Below, in pieces: positions 10,901 through 23,450 of a stretch of 64,000 bases of DNA (position 1 is its first letter; each line of letters opens with the position of its first letter). The position numbers and the translations under genes are program-made. The notes beneath the pieces were generated by a model. The model was not told the DNA's origin, did no database searches, and worked only from the letters and a program-made list of their open reading frames with translations. The stretch covers positions 47,622,638-47,686,637 of the forward strand of contig NC_092868.1 of the NCBI RefSeq assembly GCF_032062135.1, given 5' to 3'. Source of the stretch: Pyxicephalus adspersus (lineage: Eukaryota; Chordata; Amphibia; Anura; Pyxicephalidae).

Positions 10901-13673
10901 AAAGAGTTTCAGGTACTATTTAACAAAATTCTGATTCAAATGCAAAATTCCTGCTAAGACAACATGTTCTTGGTTTTATTTATTGATGATGCAAACATTT
11001 TGGCCAATGTATATGGTCATGACGACTCTTTGGAGGTACAGAAGGCTCTGTGCAATTAAACCATTGCAAATCAAAATGACTATAAGATGAAAGAAACGCA
11101 AAGTAACCATAAGTCAAATCCAAGTGGAGAAATGATCAGCAGATTCAAGTTAAAGTTATATGCAAATCTTGACTCGCCTGGAAAAGTCATGTCCTATTGG
11201 TCAGAGACTATGTCAATTTAAAAGAACCAATAAGAATGAAGAGGGTCAGAGCTTTCCTTAAGTCTAATAGCTGCCTGACCCTAAATACCATCCACAGCAT
11301 CTGAGTGTGCTTAACAACCCCAACTAACAAAGCCCTGTAGTTAAAATATGCAACCACAGTATTCAGTTAGAAACTGGAAGGTATAGTGCGAGTTTAAAAA
11401 AGAGCAACAATGGTCAGGTATTAGGTGACTTATCACCCAATAGTTATAATTGCATGGTGCCATTTTCTTTCCCATGCAGGGCAAAGTAAAAAAAAAGACC
11501 CTAAGGACTCTTCTACCCAGCAATACATACCCACCATTCTTTCCTGCTAGGGCGGGAAGAGGAGAACCAATTTACTATGCCACGCATAGGCAAAGATAAG
11601 GTTCTCCAAGAGATTTAGATTCTAGTATAAGCCCTTTTGTAGAACATATTGCATGTGCATAATGATAATTACAAACATTGCTCTGCTTTGCATATGGATG
11701 TCTGAATGCATCTATATACAAATACATGACTCTCAGACACAACTGATCCGTACAGCTAGTACACATGGGCAAATGTTCACTTTAGGAATGCGATCTCAAG
11801 TAAATCTGGAGGGAAGTCAAAGCAGACCAATTGTAGGAGACTTTTGGGTTCCAATCTGTTTAGGATAGGTTGGGCATGTTGGTAAAAGTCAATAAAAAGT
11901 GCACAAGTTGTATCACATGTATGAACAATTGAGTACATCCATTTAGAATTCCAAATATTTCTATCCAGGAAAGCGGGATCTCATCCACATGTATTCAGTG
12001 TTTTGGGACTTCCAAACAATTTGAATATCAAATGGATTGATCAATCGCAAAATTGGCAGCAAACCAGTTTGTGTGAACCAGGCCTCAGAGAGCACAATGA
12101 ACACATCACACACCACCCGCACAGCTCAGCCAGTGGCGGTTATAAATGTTTGCCTTAGATTTAGTGACTGTGAAAAGGACAGAAGATTGTTTGCACATGT
12201 GTAACATGAGAAGAAGCGCACCATCTAAACATGGAGCAGTTTGTATCCTGGTGCTGCCGTTGAATGGTGTGTACATATCAATCACTGGCATAATGAAACA
12301 CAGCCGATGACCTACAGCTATAAGGAATGCTGCTTTGTAGGCTTGTAATCATTGTCCAAAAGAAAGAACTGTTCTAGAATCTGTGGGCTACAATTTATAA
12401 ATATGGTCTACTAATGCATTTAATGCTGGCCATACACCCAATACGATCATAAATTAGAATCACAAAGTTATTGTGTCCCTCCATAATAAACTGCATTGAA
12501 AATGTGATCTATCCCAGAGCAGAAACAGCCTGGTTTCCACCTACTGGATCCTCCTGTGCTGCTTTTAATGATCATAGTCAAATTAATGTAATATATGGCT
12601 ATAAATGGCCAGCAGTTAATTGTTCATTAAGACCTGGATAGTGATTCTCATGTAGGGTAAAGATCTATCTATTAAGGTTTACTGCCCCCCTTTATTAGTT
12701 TCATAGAAAGAAAAAAGAGAAAGAAAACTATTAAAACAGACCCCTATTTTGTTATTAGCAAAAGTATTTTTTTTTTGCTATTTTATAGGAAACTAAAAAC
12801 TCATTAACTCGAATTAATAATATTGTCATTAATACAATAAAACTCCCCCACCCACGTTCTGTCTGCTCCATGCTTCTGACCTAGAACATGTGAGCAGATA
12901 AGCTGCCAATTTTGCACCTGATCAAATCATTTGAATTATATTCCAAACATCCATCAGTCAGAATTCCCAAAATGCTGTACCAACAGCTTCTGCCTTTTCA
13001 ATTAACTTCCCTGGGAAAGAAAAGTGATTGCAACTCTGATCAGATTCCACTCAATTGTTTATGTACATGAACAGTCTATCCACAGTTCAACTCCTCCTCC
13101 ATATTACAGTTTTTTTGACACCACCAGCCAAAGCAGTGGGGTATTGATCAACCAGAAGGGGAAACATTGTCTTTCTTTTGTCCCTTTTGGTTGTCCCCCT
13201 AATAAGCCCTCAGTTCTCTCCATATTCTATCCCACTGCTTACAAACCATTTTAACAGGGAGGAACCCCTTCTATAATTACTATATCCACAGCTCAGAGTA
13301 CATTAGTGTAGTGGTCAATGGGAAGAATTCCTCTTACATTGCTGGCCACTAGGAAGAATGTCACCTTTACAGATAGCCAAATAGACCCTAAGTGCCAGTC
13401 AGGGAGGCAGAAATTGATTATTGCTCAGGGAACCCTTAGCAACTTCTGAAAGAACCCTGGTTGGGTTCACTGATCTAACTACGGCACGCTGTGGCCCTTC
13501 ACGTTTGGAGACCTGTCAGCCAGTACATAAATCATAGGATGGCTTCTTCAAGTCTGTGGTTTGGATTGGCCCCTAAAGTTTAAGGTCACCCCAAGGACTT
13601 CACAATCCGGATTTGGTCACTAACCTTCATTGACCCGCGGCAGATTGGACTGATCGATTGGAATGTGGGTCAT
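1900..13673 (-). CDS. ccdc50: ccdc50 (Ymer), N-terminal 111 residues, spliced, continues beyond the left edge
   Basis: Four coding exons on the minus strand (13673-13625, 3478-3416, 2939-2810, 1990-1900) join with phases 1, 1, 2, 0 and GT/AG borders. The product begins MTHIPIDQSNLPRVNEVCRD and continues with FAVLEDGALAHCLQEQE, then a basic coiled-coil stretch (NVRKNKLVQKDIRIAKKLQ) and a Glu-rich helix (SEYARAVQEELQRKAQE). This matches the N-terminal CCDC50 domain exon by exon. From family knowledge, CCDC50/Ymer is a cytosolic, tyrosine-phosphorylated, ubiquitin-binding coiled-coil protein linked to EGFR trafficking, NF-kB signalling and selective autophagy. About 306 residues are expected in the short human form, so roughly two thirds lie outside the window. 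The ATG at 13673 is chosen because it matches the family start and the exon carries stops upstream of it. The introns are repeat-rich (8.1 kb holding a purine array, then 476 bp and 819 bp). Confidence 0.88.
2385..2658 (+). mobile_element. hAT-like MITE, left-truncated (GTGGTCGCCAA family)
   Basis: The right end ggttggcgaccattg matches the terminus of the intact copy at 6937-7225. Both carry an internal inverted repeat (gcctgcttgctaaaca / tgtttagcaagcaggtc). The left terminus is not recognisable. Confidence 0.65.
2810..2939 (-). CDS. ccdc50: ccdc50 exon encoding the basic coiled-coil start
   Basis: This 130-bp exon lies between the acceptor CTTAG (2942-2940) and the donor GTGAGT (2809-2804). 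It encodes EQHYASNVRKNKLVQKDIR followed by AKKLQDEEDQQSKVFSLEQ, alternating basic and acidic heptads as in the family. A plus-strand frame at 2359-2901 overlaps it antisense and is not a gene. Confidence 0.87.
3416..3478 (-). CDS. ccdc50: ccdc50 exon encoding VCRDFAVLEDGALAHCLQEQE
   Basis: This 63-bp exon is bounded by a TTTGCAG acceptor (3481-3479) and a GTAAGT donor (3415-3410). It completes the split Val codon and leaves one base for the Ile of the next exon. The encoded segment is the most conserved part of the CCDC50 N-terminus and is the main reason for the gene assignment. Confidence 0.88.
3850..4105 (-). mobile_element. hAT-like MITE (TTCTCAACC family), reverse orientation
   Basis: The copy shares the family landmarks gtgacaccaatgat, ggctatcggtaaaggtgaca, tactgtgagctgtggatata and aggggttccctggtaat. 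The ends are degraded (tttcacaaccaaggctcc). Confidence 0.7.
5731..5785 (+). ncRNA. Hammerhead-ribozyme-like motif, copy A
   Basis: CTGATGA at 5740-5746 is followed by a G-rich/C-rich hairpin (gggggattgttttggccc), then GAAAC at 5768-5772 and GCGTT. The last bases give an NUH site (GUU). An extra A sits between CTGATGA and the hairpin, unlike the textbook core. Activity is not shown. Confidence 0.4.
6937..7225 (+). mobile_element. Intact hAT-like MITE with perfect 8-bp target duplication
   Basis: The termini are cagtggtcgccaaac and ttggtgaccactg, inverted. The element is flanked on both sides by gcttagac (6929-6936 and 7226-7233). It is 289 bp with no coding capacity. An 8-bp duplication and CAGTGG ends are typical of hAT elements. 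Confidence 0.85.
7806..8047 (+). mobile_element. hAT-like MITE (TTCTCAACC family)
   Basis: It starts cagtgttgctcaac, contains ggaacccttgaaataac, ctatatccacagctcagag and cacccttacagat, and ends ggaaccctggtta. The right terminus is degraded. Confidence 0.72.
8290..8410. repeat. Partial palindromic MITE (half copy)
   Basis: It contains cctggaccagatccattcca, ggtttgctggatcaccc and gatcttctccagtgg, matching one arm of the family member at 31614-31837. The other arm is missing. Confidence 0.55.
8781..9645. repeat. Purine-rich (GA)n minisatellite array
   Basis: This is about 0.86 kb of GA dinucleotides broken by gggagcgcgagcgcaag-type interruptions at irregular 20-40 bp spacing. In the ccdc50 transcript (minus strand) it reads as a long CU tract. 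It lies in intron 2. The frames encoding Ser/Leu or Arg/Glu repeats are compositional. Confidence 0.9.
13252..13463 (+). mobile_element. hAT-like MITE (TTCTCAACC family), left end eroded
   Basis: It carries ggaaccccttctataatta, actatatccacagctcagag, gtcacctttacagatagcc and ends gaaccctggttggg. It lies about 160 bp from the first coding exon of ccdc50 on its intronic 3' side. Confidence 0.7.
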
Positions 13674-13746
13674 GTTGGGGGCCTTCTGCTTAATCCTGGT
13701 TAGAGTCCAGTGTTTCAGTCCTCATTAACGAAACATGAAAAGGAAG
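13625..13746 (-). CDS. ccdc50: ccdc50 first coding exon (5'UTR tail plus residues 1-16)
   Basis: The acceptor at 13748-13747 follows a long pyrimidine tract (TTTTCTTCTTTTCAG on the minus strand), so a non-coding exon must lie upstream. The exon holds 73 bp of 5'UTR with in-frame stops, then ATG at 13673 and MTHIPIDQSNLPRVNE. It ends GAAG before the donor GTTAGT at 13624, in phase 1. Human CCDC50 also ends its first coding exon after the matching Glu codon. Confidence 0.87.
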
Positions 13747-14838
13747 CTGAAAAGAAGAAAAGACGAACGTTATACAAGAACTGCAAAGTATATAAGCTTC
13801 TTTCCTGATAATATGCTTTTCTGCTCTAGCCACAGATTTATCAGGAGATCTTTGGAATGTTGTTAGTCTAATACTTCATAAGTCTCTTCTGCCAAAAACC
13901 ACTTTACCTGTGCACCATCTTTTTTTTATCGAACTAGGTGCTGTAACTTTAGCATGAGTGTGCAGGAATTACATCACCCGTTACGCAACGGTTCAATTAG
14001 GAAGATGCTGGACCAAGAAGATGGGGGCACCGGTGAAGGTAACAACAAGGCACAGTATGAACCTCACATGGTTGGAGTAGGGCACACATACCAGGCAGTA
14101 AGTGTATCATAATGTGTCAATATAATTTGTAGATTTGCACATTTTGCAAAGAGGCTCAGAGACCAACATCAGATTTATGTCTTTGATTTAAAACAGAACT
14201 TTTGAAGACATCAGTAAAACGATCTGCTGCTTGTTACGGTGAGGTATTTGTACTCCTCATCATCAGCAGGAACTTCCTTACACGCAGAAAGGGGATTGCA
14301 GGGATTCATAAACAACCACAATCTGTCTCAACATTCCATATAAACATCAGAATACTGCCTTACATCAAGCACGGGAGTTACTGATTGCATATGACAGCTC
14401 CAAGCCCCCCTCACCGTGTTTAGCCGCAGCAACCGGAATGCCAATTAACAGAAGTTTAAATTGTAAATCCAACTTTTAGCCAAGTGAGACATTTTACATT
14501 ATCTTAACCTAAAGTTCTGCAAGACAAATTCTAATAAGTGAATACAAACAGTTTGTAGAAGCAAAGTGGTGGACAGAATCTCTTTATTGGGTTTGTGTTT
14601 GCAGTTTAGGTCACCCAAAGTCATCATGTGGCACAGAAAGAAGAAAAGAACAATAGGTACCAGACTACAATGGACTAGACTATTCCCAACATCCGTACAT
14701 TACAGTGGGTGCCATGTGATAAGATGGACTTTGTAGTCACAGGAAGGAGGTGGTGACCAAATGGAGGACCCCAGTATAATAACAGAAGAATGAAGGACAC
14801 AAGAGGTCCTGGCGGCATGGATTGGTGCACTGGTGGGA

Positions 14839-15076
14839 CAGTATTTCTCCAACTTTTAACCATGGGGGAACCTTTCAGATCTTCACGGATCCCCTTTTAT
14901 AAATAATATATCCACAGCTAACAGTATATTAGTGTTGTGGTTAATAGGAAGAATGGCTCCTATAGTGCTGAACATTGGGAAGAATGTCACCCTTACAGAT
15001 AGCCAAAAAGATCATTGGTGACCAGTTTCTCAAGGAACCCCTAGCTACATGTGAAGGAACCCTGGTTCAGAAACAC
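14839..15076 (+). mobile_element. hAT-like MITE (TTCTCAACC family)
   Basis: It starts cagtatttctccaac and ends ggaaccctggttcagaaaca. Internal marks match the family (acccttacagatagccaaaa). No clear target duplication remains. Confidence 0.72.
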
Positions 15077-16583
15077 GATTGCTTTATTCATTGTTGGGTT
15101 TAATTGGGCTTTAAGAAAGACAGGCAAGAACATCTGTTTAAAATATTTGTGTTACCTACAATAAACCCATAGGGTCTTCCCATGTCTTTTTGGCAGTGCC
15201 CCTGGTAGTCACCCCCTCACCCCAGAACTGCAATTACTGGTTAAAAGGAACAAGCAGACACTTCCTCCTTTTTTCTTTGTTTTCAGGGACCCTCTTCCTT
15301 GCTGTTCATCCAGCCCCCAAATCCTCCTTTGGTCCCAACCTCTCCAACAGAGGGTGCACCCGCTTCATAGAAACAGTGGCGGACATTACCAACAAAGGGG
15401 CCCCATGCTAAACTAACTTGCAGCTCAGGATGGTACGGCGACACACTTTGTACCTCCTTATGTCCACCCAAAAGTAGGAGCAGCAGTTAGTAAATAAAGA
15501 ACATGTGCTTTTTACAATATCCCCAAGTCCGACACTTTTCCTAAAGTCACTTTTCCATAAAGTCACACAAAATCAGTGCAGCTTAGGAAAAAGAATTTCC
15601 TCCAACTTTTTCTGTATGATAAGTTCAGAGAGTAATTTTCCAGTGAGGACAACAGCTGCGGTGAATTTTCTAACACTTTCTATAGTTTTCTGTAAACAAC
15701 GAACTTTGTCACTGTAAAGTGAACCTGTCACAAAGATGCAGTGATATTAAAATGGAGCATAGAAAGAATAAATGCAAAAGCAGAGGATATGATAAGTGAA
15801 AGCCATTAAATTCAAAGTGATCTGTGGATCTGAGAGAAACAGACAGCTACATACAAACCCTAATATTGGGAAGAAAAATGTCTGGAGGGCAGGGGATTGG
15901 AATTTTGTTTCCCACAGTAAAGGAACATTTGCAAGTTTTGTTCTTCTCCAAGCCAGTGACACAGCAATGAGAGGAGAAGCAGCAGACTGATGAGTTCCTA
16001 CGCTTCTCACTTCTCCTATCAGCATATTCTTTGTTAGCAATTGGCTGCAGCACATCTGCTCAGCTCCTTATGCTTCTTCTTTCTATCCCAATGGGAGCTC
16101 TGCTGTACATTGGATTGCAGAAATCTGATAGCAAGCCATGTCCAGGTACTTACACTGCTTGTAAAAATCATTTACAACTGTTTATTATTAATATTCAATA
16201 AATAAATACAGAGCCATTCATGTGTATTTTATATCTGTCCAGGGTGCTGCTTGAGGACAGAACCCAGATTATATAAACAGCAACAATTACTGTACAAATT
16301 GTTTCAACAAGATATATTCACATTCTGAAAGTGTTTTAACCGCAAATGGCTTTAAACGGTTAAATATCTTTTGAAAAAATGCAGCATTTTAACATCCCAA
16401 CTTTTTTTATGAAGTGTTATTCCACGTGCAATGCTGTTGGAGAACTTCCTGGAATTTTTATGGAAATTTCATGGAGCTGTAAAACAGAAACTCGTGGCAA
16501 AAAGGAAAATCCAAATGACAGTTTTGGCAAACTTTATATCGATGGGAGGCTTTAATTTTGTTGTTAAGCTTTCACTGGTTAGA

Positions 16584-16715
16584 TCAGTGTTTCTCAACCA
16601 GGGTTCCTGCAGAGGTTGCTGGGGGTTCTTTGATAAATCAGCAATTTGCACCTCACAGGTTAGTTTAAGTGGCACCAAAGATCTTTTTGGTTATCTGTAA
16701 TAGTGACATTCTTCT
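16584..16715 (-). mobile_element. hAT-like MITE fragment (TTCTCAACC family)
   Basis: It starts cagtgtttctcaaccagg and proceeds to ttggttatctgtaatagtga, where the match stops. Only half of the element is present. Confidence 0.65.
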
Positions 16716-17298
16716 CAAGGAGAGAAAAACATACTAAACTATTACCAACATACTAAACCCTCCTCTTTAGCAAACCAGTTTTTACATTTTTGTAAAGTAT
16801 TTGCTTGACTTTAAATATCTTGCTAGATTTTTAGCAAAATTGGACTTTTTTTGGTACCCTATTTGTGCCTTTACCCTGAAAAATAGGGATCAGGCAGGTC
16901 TTTATTGCAGAAAGGGAGAGGCAATGTCCCTTCTGCAAAAAACATTCTTACCTGCCTGATCCCCATGCATGCGCAGGGTAGGATGTTGGGATACCCGGCA
17001 CATCCCGGCTTTCCCATTGGCTGCTGGGACTGAATAAACTTCACACAGGTACATGGAAGTTACGTCATCCTAGCCCAGCCAATCAATGGCCAAAGGCCAG
17101 AACGGAAGATGAGAGATAAGATGAAGAAAAAGAATAAGTAACTGCAATAAAACATTTGCTATCAAAAAGGTAAGGTTATTTTATTGCTGATGGGACATCA
17201 CAAAATACAAAAAAAAAATCTTAACCAACAATATATATCATTCATTTTAGGACCTATATAAATATACAATGTATGGAGTAGCATTATATACACTATAG

Positions 17299-17552
17299 CA
17301 GCCTTTCTCAACCTTTGTAACAAGGGAGAACCTTTAAAAAAAACTTTCAGGAAACCCTTTCTATTATTCCTAGCCACAGCTCACAGTGCATTAGTCTGGT
17401 GGTCAATGGCAAGAATGATTCTTACATATCTGGCCAGTGAGAAGAATGCCAACAGATAGCCAAAAAGATCATTTTTATCACCAAAACTGACCTGAGAGGC
17501 ACAAACTGCTCATTGCTTAAGGAACTTCGGGAGGAACCCTGGTTGGAAATGA
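17299..17552 (+). mobile_element. hAT-like MITE (TTCTCAACC family)
   Basis: It starts cagcctttctcaacc, keeps the internal block agccacagctcacagtgc, and ends gaggaaccctggttgg. The right terminus is degraded, so no target duplication can be read. Confidence 0.75.
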
Positions 17553-20500
17553 TCTTTTGTGATGAATGATTGAGCTACTGCACTATTTTGTTTTATTGGG
17601 GTCAGTCTCAATCAGTCCTTATGGTGGACTAATGAACAACATCAGGGAGGACCGCTGTATGCAATTCAGATTTTTGCATGACCGCTCACCTTGGCCAATG
17701 ATTTTCTGATGTGTGTACATAGCTTTAAGGCTTGTTCATACCAGCAGCTTCGTTCAAAGCAAAAACAAAGCGATTTGTCTTATGTATTACGGGTTAAGTT
17801 CAGTTTCCACCAATCTGAGTACCAAAATAAAAAAAACATACTGATTTTTTTTTTGGCAGCCCAGCATCCTATAGTGCTACTCCATAAAGAAATAAAGCAA
17901 AACTTTAATATTGGTGTGAACAAACCCCTACACTTTATACACAAGCAACTAGAATAAAACTAAACTACCTTGTAAAAATGTATATACAAGAGAAAATAAT
18001 ATACAAAATATATATAATATAGACACACGCACACATATACACTCTTGTTTGAGACGGAATCCAAAAGGCTTTATAAAAAAAAACAGTTCAGGGGTAATAA
18101 CCACTGCATACCAGTAACACCCCACCAGACTGATAATTTTGGAAATGTTCTGACCTTAATATGTAGCCACCATAATCTGGTCCTTGTCCTTCAGATCCTG
18201 ACGTTTGCCAATGTTCCCTTCTTCCAACACATCACCTGCCTGTTCACTTGTTTCCTCATATATCCCACCCCCTGCCAGGCGCTCTTGTATTCAAATACTC
18301 AGGGTTATTCACTTCACCTGTCCGTGGTTTTATTTTTTTTGGCTGATTGTTGTACTTTTCATCTAAAAATAAATACCTTTAAAAATAAAATAATTATACC
18401 ATTTATAGTAATGAGTACAGCTCATGGCGTGGTTTGCTCACAGCCTATGACCTTACCCCTTGATGTCTTTAAAATCCTTCTAATACAAGACAAACAAGAG
18501 GCATTAACAGCTTGGATTATCCTCTGTTATGGGTGAGGCTTAAATGTCAAAACTCTAAACAAGGCTAACCACCAAGAAATGCAAAGGAAACAAAACACAC
18601 AAGGTTTTTGCATAAAGGAATTAGGTGCTTATCCCATTTAAGGTCAACACCCTGCAACCACAATCCGCAGCAAAACGTGCAACATACAGGATTCATCCAC
18701 CACGCCTACCTACAGGTAAAGCCAACGCTGCTTAAGACCTGGTACACATGGTCATCAGCTGGAAGATCAGCACAGTGTTTGCAAAGCTTTCAGCCAGCTC
18801 TACTATAGGAACATTTCATTTTTTAATTAATCCTCCTCCACCATCCATCATCACCAATTGCCGGGCTGACAGACAGTGTAATTCAATGCCTTTCTGTGTC
18901 AAGGTTGTCATGAACACACCCCCTGCTGCATCATCACTGGTGTGGCCCTATACTATAAGGATGACATGAAGCAGTATGGACCCCCCTGATTAGATCACCA
19001 GATCAAACTCTTCCAAATTCAATGACACCCACAGTCATTCAACCCATTTCTTTTGAGTAAAGGGTGTCATGAACCCATCCCATCTTTGGAGGAAAGGGGT
19101 GGGATTGACCAAGGAGCTGACATTATAAGAGGTGGACAAGAAGACCTTAAATGTCACATGACCGGCCTGAAGACCTCTGACTTTATGGGGCAAAATGGAG
19201 TGGAATTGGACTTTAAGTTGTCCACAGTGCACCTCCTCCACCCTACCCATCATACAGCCTTTGGAAACCAAAGAGCCAACACATATGCTCAAATGGGTCA
19301 TTCCTACATGTTTGAGAGCCCTCCAACATCAACAGAAGTGCTCCTTGTAATCTGTAGATCCCAAACCTGCCTATTCTTGGAAAGGCTTTTATTCAATAGA
19401 TCAGCCATTGTCAACCAGGGTTTTTCAAACTGTGGTTGTCTGATTTTCTATTTGATGATGCCTGCAAAGTACTGGGGCCAATATGAGTTGGTAGAGCCAA
19501 CTGCATGACTCCAATGATGTTTTTAGGTGTCTATAAAGATATTATTCTAGCTGATGCAGTTAGGAATTATTTCCACTGGTCACCAATTTATTATAAATTT
19601 TTCTCTATTAAACCCTCTCCAAAAAATGATTTTAGTAGAGGTTCTCTAGGACCTGAAAATTATTTAAAGGCTTCCTTAGGTGTAAAGGCTGCCATAGTTG
19701 AATGTGTTCGTTGGATCATTGTGAAAGTCACTGGGATAATCAAACAAAGGCAGAGCTGTCCTTCTCACCATCTGCTGTTTTTTGTTTCTGCTGTATAATC
19801 TTTAACTCTTCTTCCTCTTTATCTCTTGGCAGCTGGGAAAACTCCAATGTAAACATTCCTTCTCTATGAATTTACTATGTTACTATGTTTTTTTAAGGAT
19901 TTTTGGGAATCCTTTGGAAAACTGGTCAGTTATCCTAAAGTTCTGAAACTCTCCTAAAATAGCCTGTGTTTGATTTATTTGTGTTCAGATGTCCTACTAG
20001 TGTGGGAAAGTCAAAGGATTGGAAAGCACAGTTTACAATTTAGCAGATTTATAACCAGATGAGTAATTGTTGCCCAACCTAAAGTGCCAATAAAAGTTCT
20101 CCTTGTAAAGAAGCAAAACCTAACCATCTCCTGGTCCCCAATTGGGCTCTATGCTTCCTTCCACCAAACTGGGTCAACAGGAGGAAGAACTGAAAGCAGC
20201 TGGAAACTTGGTGATTGACACTCCCGTAAATGCTATTTTTCTAACTCAAGGCTTTCTTCTATTGGTACTCTATAAGTACTCCTATTGGAAAAGGTATTCT
20301 TCTGGCTTGAAGAGTTTATGGCCCCATTGATGAGTATTGATGTGCATTGTATCTACTCTACCCTTGCCACTTCAATTACAATCACCACCCACAAGAATAT
20401 CCCTTGTTAGTATTATCTCCTAAATTGCAACAGTGGCCAATCATTGCCCGCAAGTGTTACATCTTAGAAAGAAGCCATACCTTGTCTTTACTCAATGCTT

Positions 20501-21631
20501 TCTCTTTAATGGCACCATGAAAAGGTATTCACTTATGGCTCCATTCACACTATTCTGGTCAGTTGATGAGTAATAATGTACATTGTTTCTACTCCACCCT
20601 TTCTCCTTCCAACCTTGGATTCCCAGTACTCATCTGGCACCCTTTCCACTATTACAACCAGCACCCAACAGAATGTTGGGTGGTGGATGATTGACACCAA
20701 TAGACGTTATGATAGCGAAGCCAAGTCCCAGTGCTAAACATTTTTGAAGGGGAAGCAAATAAAAAGGTAAACATATGGGGAAGGGGCTGTTACTTACTCC
20801 TAAATGGGTTCAGTGAACATTTCACTTTTTTTTGGCTAACCCAACCTTCCTAATATCCGCTGGTTGCAATAGGCAATCTTGTCACCCTTTGTATACCCCA
20901 CTGGCTGTACGAGAACTATCTATGAAAGGAGCCAATGTATACTGCAAAATACAGCAACCTCAGAACCTCCCTGCAGTGTAACACCAGAATCAGCCTATTA
21001 TAAATGCAATATCAGGTGGAAAAACCTTTACCTTTAATTACTGAGCTGTAAAGATCAATGTTAATTCCATTTTTCCAGTGATAGGACTCGGTGTTTGCAT
21101 GTCGCTCTCATGTTTTAGGCTCATATTTCAGTACATCATCGAGCGCTCCCTTCCTAAGAAGCGCCATAAAATCCTCTTTGCTGCTGGATATAAATTTTTA
21201 AAATGTAATCTGTTTTTCTGTTTCATACAATAATGAATTGCTAGTAAATAATTGATTGTTGTTCTTACTATCGGGTCACGTGACCATACAGTGGTTACAA
21301 GGTTAAGAGTGCTGGATGAGGTCTAAATAAGGATCATTTTGTCTGGTTCACTAAAGACTTACTACAGACAGAGCTGAAAGTTATACTTATCATTAAGCTT
21401 TCCCCTCCAAACTCCAGTCAGGCCTAAATATCATATACATTAGCAAATTATTGGCAGCATTTTGCTGAATTGGATTGGTAAGAACAGAGAAACACTGCTA
21501 TGTGTTGATAATTAGTAGATCCTATTGATGTTGATTTGTCAATGAAGGCTCGGGTCATTGTCGTGTCTGAACCAATTTTTGCCTGGGTTACCAAAATGGC
21601 ACACATGAACCTTAACTAACACCATCTAGCG

Positions 21632-21663
<32 letters not shown>
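21632..21663. repeat. (TA)n microsatellite
   Basis: About 32 bp of alternating TA. Similar tracts lie at 37797-37823, 47624-47667, 48498-48520 and 62355-62397. Confidence 0.95.
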
Positions 21664-21665
<2 letters not shown>

Positions 21666-21713
21666 TAGTACATGACAACCTGATCCAAGGCCACCCCAAA
21701 ACTAGATCCTAGG

Positions 21714-21996
21714 GTAGCCTTTCTTTTCTTGACCTTTTTAACAAAGGAAACCCTTGAGAAAACTTTCAAGTCTTAGGGAACCCCTTCTTTAGTTACTATA
21801 TTCACAGCTCATTTTAGGATAGCTTAGTGGACATTGGGAAGAATGCCTCTTACATTGGTGGCCATTGGGAAGAATGTCACCCTTACAGATAGCCAAAAAG
21901 ATCATTGGTGTCACTTAAACTGACCTGGAAGGCACAAACTGCTCATGGCTCAAGGAACCCCTAGCAACCTTTGGAGGAAGCCTGGTTGGATAACAC
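21714..21996 (+). mobile_element. hAT-like MITE (TTCTCAACC family)
   Basis: It runs from tagcctttcttttcttgacc to cctggttggataacacta. The internal blocks cttacagatagccaaaaag and ccttctttagttactatatt match the family. Confidence 0.72.
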
Positions 21997-23289
21997 TAAC
22001 CTGGGAGTTACATTGCAGCTAATGTAACATTTAACAATGAAGTATTCTAATGTATCCTGGGTATTGAACTTTTTTCTGGGTTCAGAATTGCTAAGCTGTG
22101 AACTTATGAATGCCCCTATCTGATAGATTCCCATAACTTCCCCCCCCAAACTGGAGGCCCATCTACGGGCAAAACTTGCCTATCATTCTCACCCTCCTCT
22201 AACCCATCCCATCAGGTCAAACCAGGATTACCTTATAAAGAAAGATATGCTCACCTAAATCCACTATCCAGGCCCCTTGACAGCACCACTTATGTGTCAA
22301 TGGACCAATTACCCCTACAATGGTGTCCGCACTTGGTGCTCACTGGCTGTCCCCTATTAATAACATCATTTTCCGACCCAATCAGAAAAAGACACAGGCA
22401 GCCAACATGAATGGTCCATGAGTTATTCTTATGCCTGCAGTCTTTTCCAGTTTCAGGTTTTATCCCCATAGACCCTACATGATTTTCATTATGCCTCTAT
22501 AGATTCATTCAATCTTATCAATCAATCAATATTTATCCTTACAAAGGTAAGGTTTCCAGAACTGGACACACACGGTATCAATAAAGAAGCGTCAAACCAT
22601 CACAATAAAATACAGAATGTAATTTTATAATTAGATACTCCAACTAAATTTAACCTAAATAGCAATTTTTTGAATGGCCCAAATTTTAGTTTTTATAGTT
22701 GAGAGCCTTTGCTCCCTTCTAGGTTCTATTGTCCCAAATTGAGGATGGGCATTTAATGATGTCACATGACAGGCACCTTGTGAATAAAGAGGACATGGCA
22801 CAGTCTTCGATGCCGCTGTTAATGGCGGAGCGGGGGAGAGGCCTGAGATGTAGGGCTTCAGTGTTGGTGCATGAAGCATCCACATGTCAGGTGTACCCGT
22901 GGCTGGTAGTGCATGCATGGGGGTAGCTATTTTAGGGCTCCAAGGGTCCCTGCATGGCAACATTGCCAAAAATGCCTAAATCTGAAAATGTATGGGCCAA
23001 GTATAAAAAAATGACAGCTTGCATTGAAATAGAGGACATCAAGGAAATAAAAAGATGATATAGGCTGCTAGATGTATTTGTCTCCAATGCAGGTTGAATA
23101 ATACTCGAATAATTACAACATGACGTTCATTGGTGTCATTTATATCGGCCCAGTGGCTGGAGTTCAGCTTTAAGGAGCCCACAAATGCAATACAATGTGC
23201 ATTATTACATCTGCCTGTTCAGCATTAAAACACAAGCGCTTTCCTTTTCAAAAAGAGCAGCAAGGCAAACGATCGGTGGATAGGCGCTA

Positions 23290-23450
23290 CTGAGTGACGG
23301 GTGGAAAAATCTCTTTCATGTATAGAGAAAAGAATGCAACCCGATCTGGAATCTGCGGAGAGGCTTTGTACGCCAAAGTGTTACATGGAAGTGACAGCCA
23401 AAGATCACAATGGGAGCACGTGATTGGCTGTAACGGGAGGAGTATTGAGC
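23290..23450 (+). repeat. Interspersed repeat shared with 33393-33525
   Basis: Both copies contain ggtggaaaaatctctttyatg, agagaaaagaatg and acatggaagtgacagccaa in the same order. The family is unnamed here, and no terminal repeats were seen. Confidence 0.6.

Larger units (their letters stand above)
3480..13624. other. ccdc50 intron 2 (10.1 kb)
   Basis: No coding exon was found between the exons at 13625 and 3478. The intron holds hAT MITEs (3850, 6937, 7806, 13252), a partial palindromic MITE (8290-8410), a ribozyme-like motif (5731) and a purine array (8781-9645). Long open frames in the purine array are artefacts of composition. Confidence 0.65.

Noticed and set aside
18045..18536. 163-codon frame in ccdc50 intron 1
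   Set aside because: Composition is that of random AT-rich DNA and no family features are seen.
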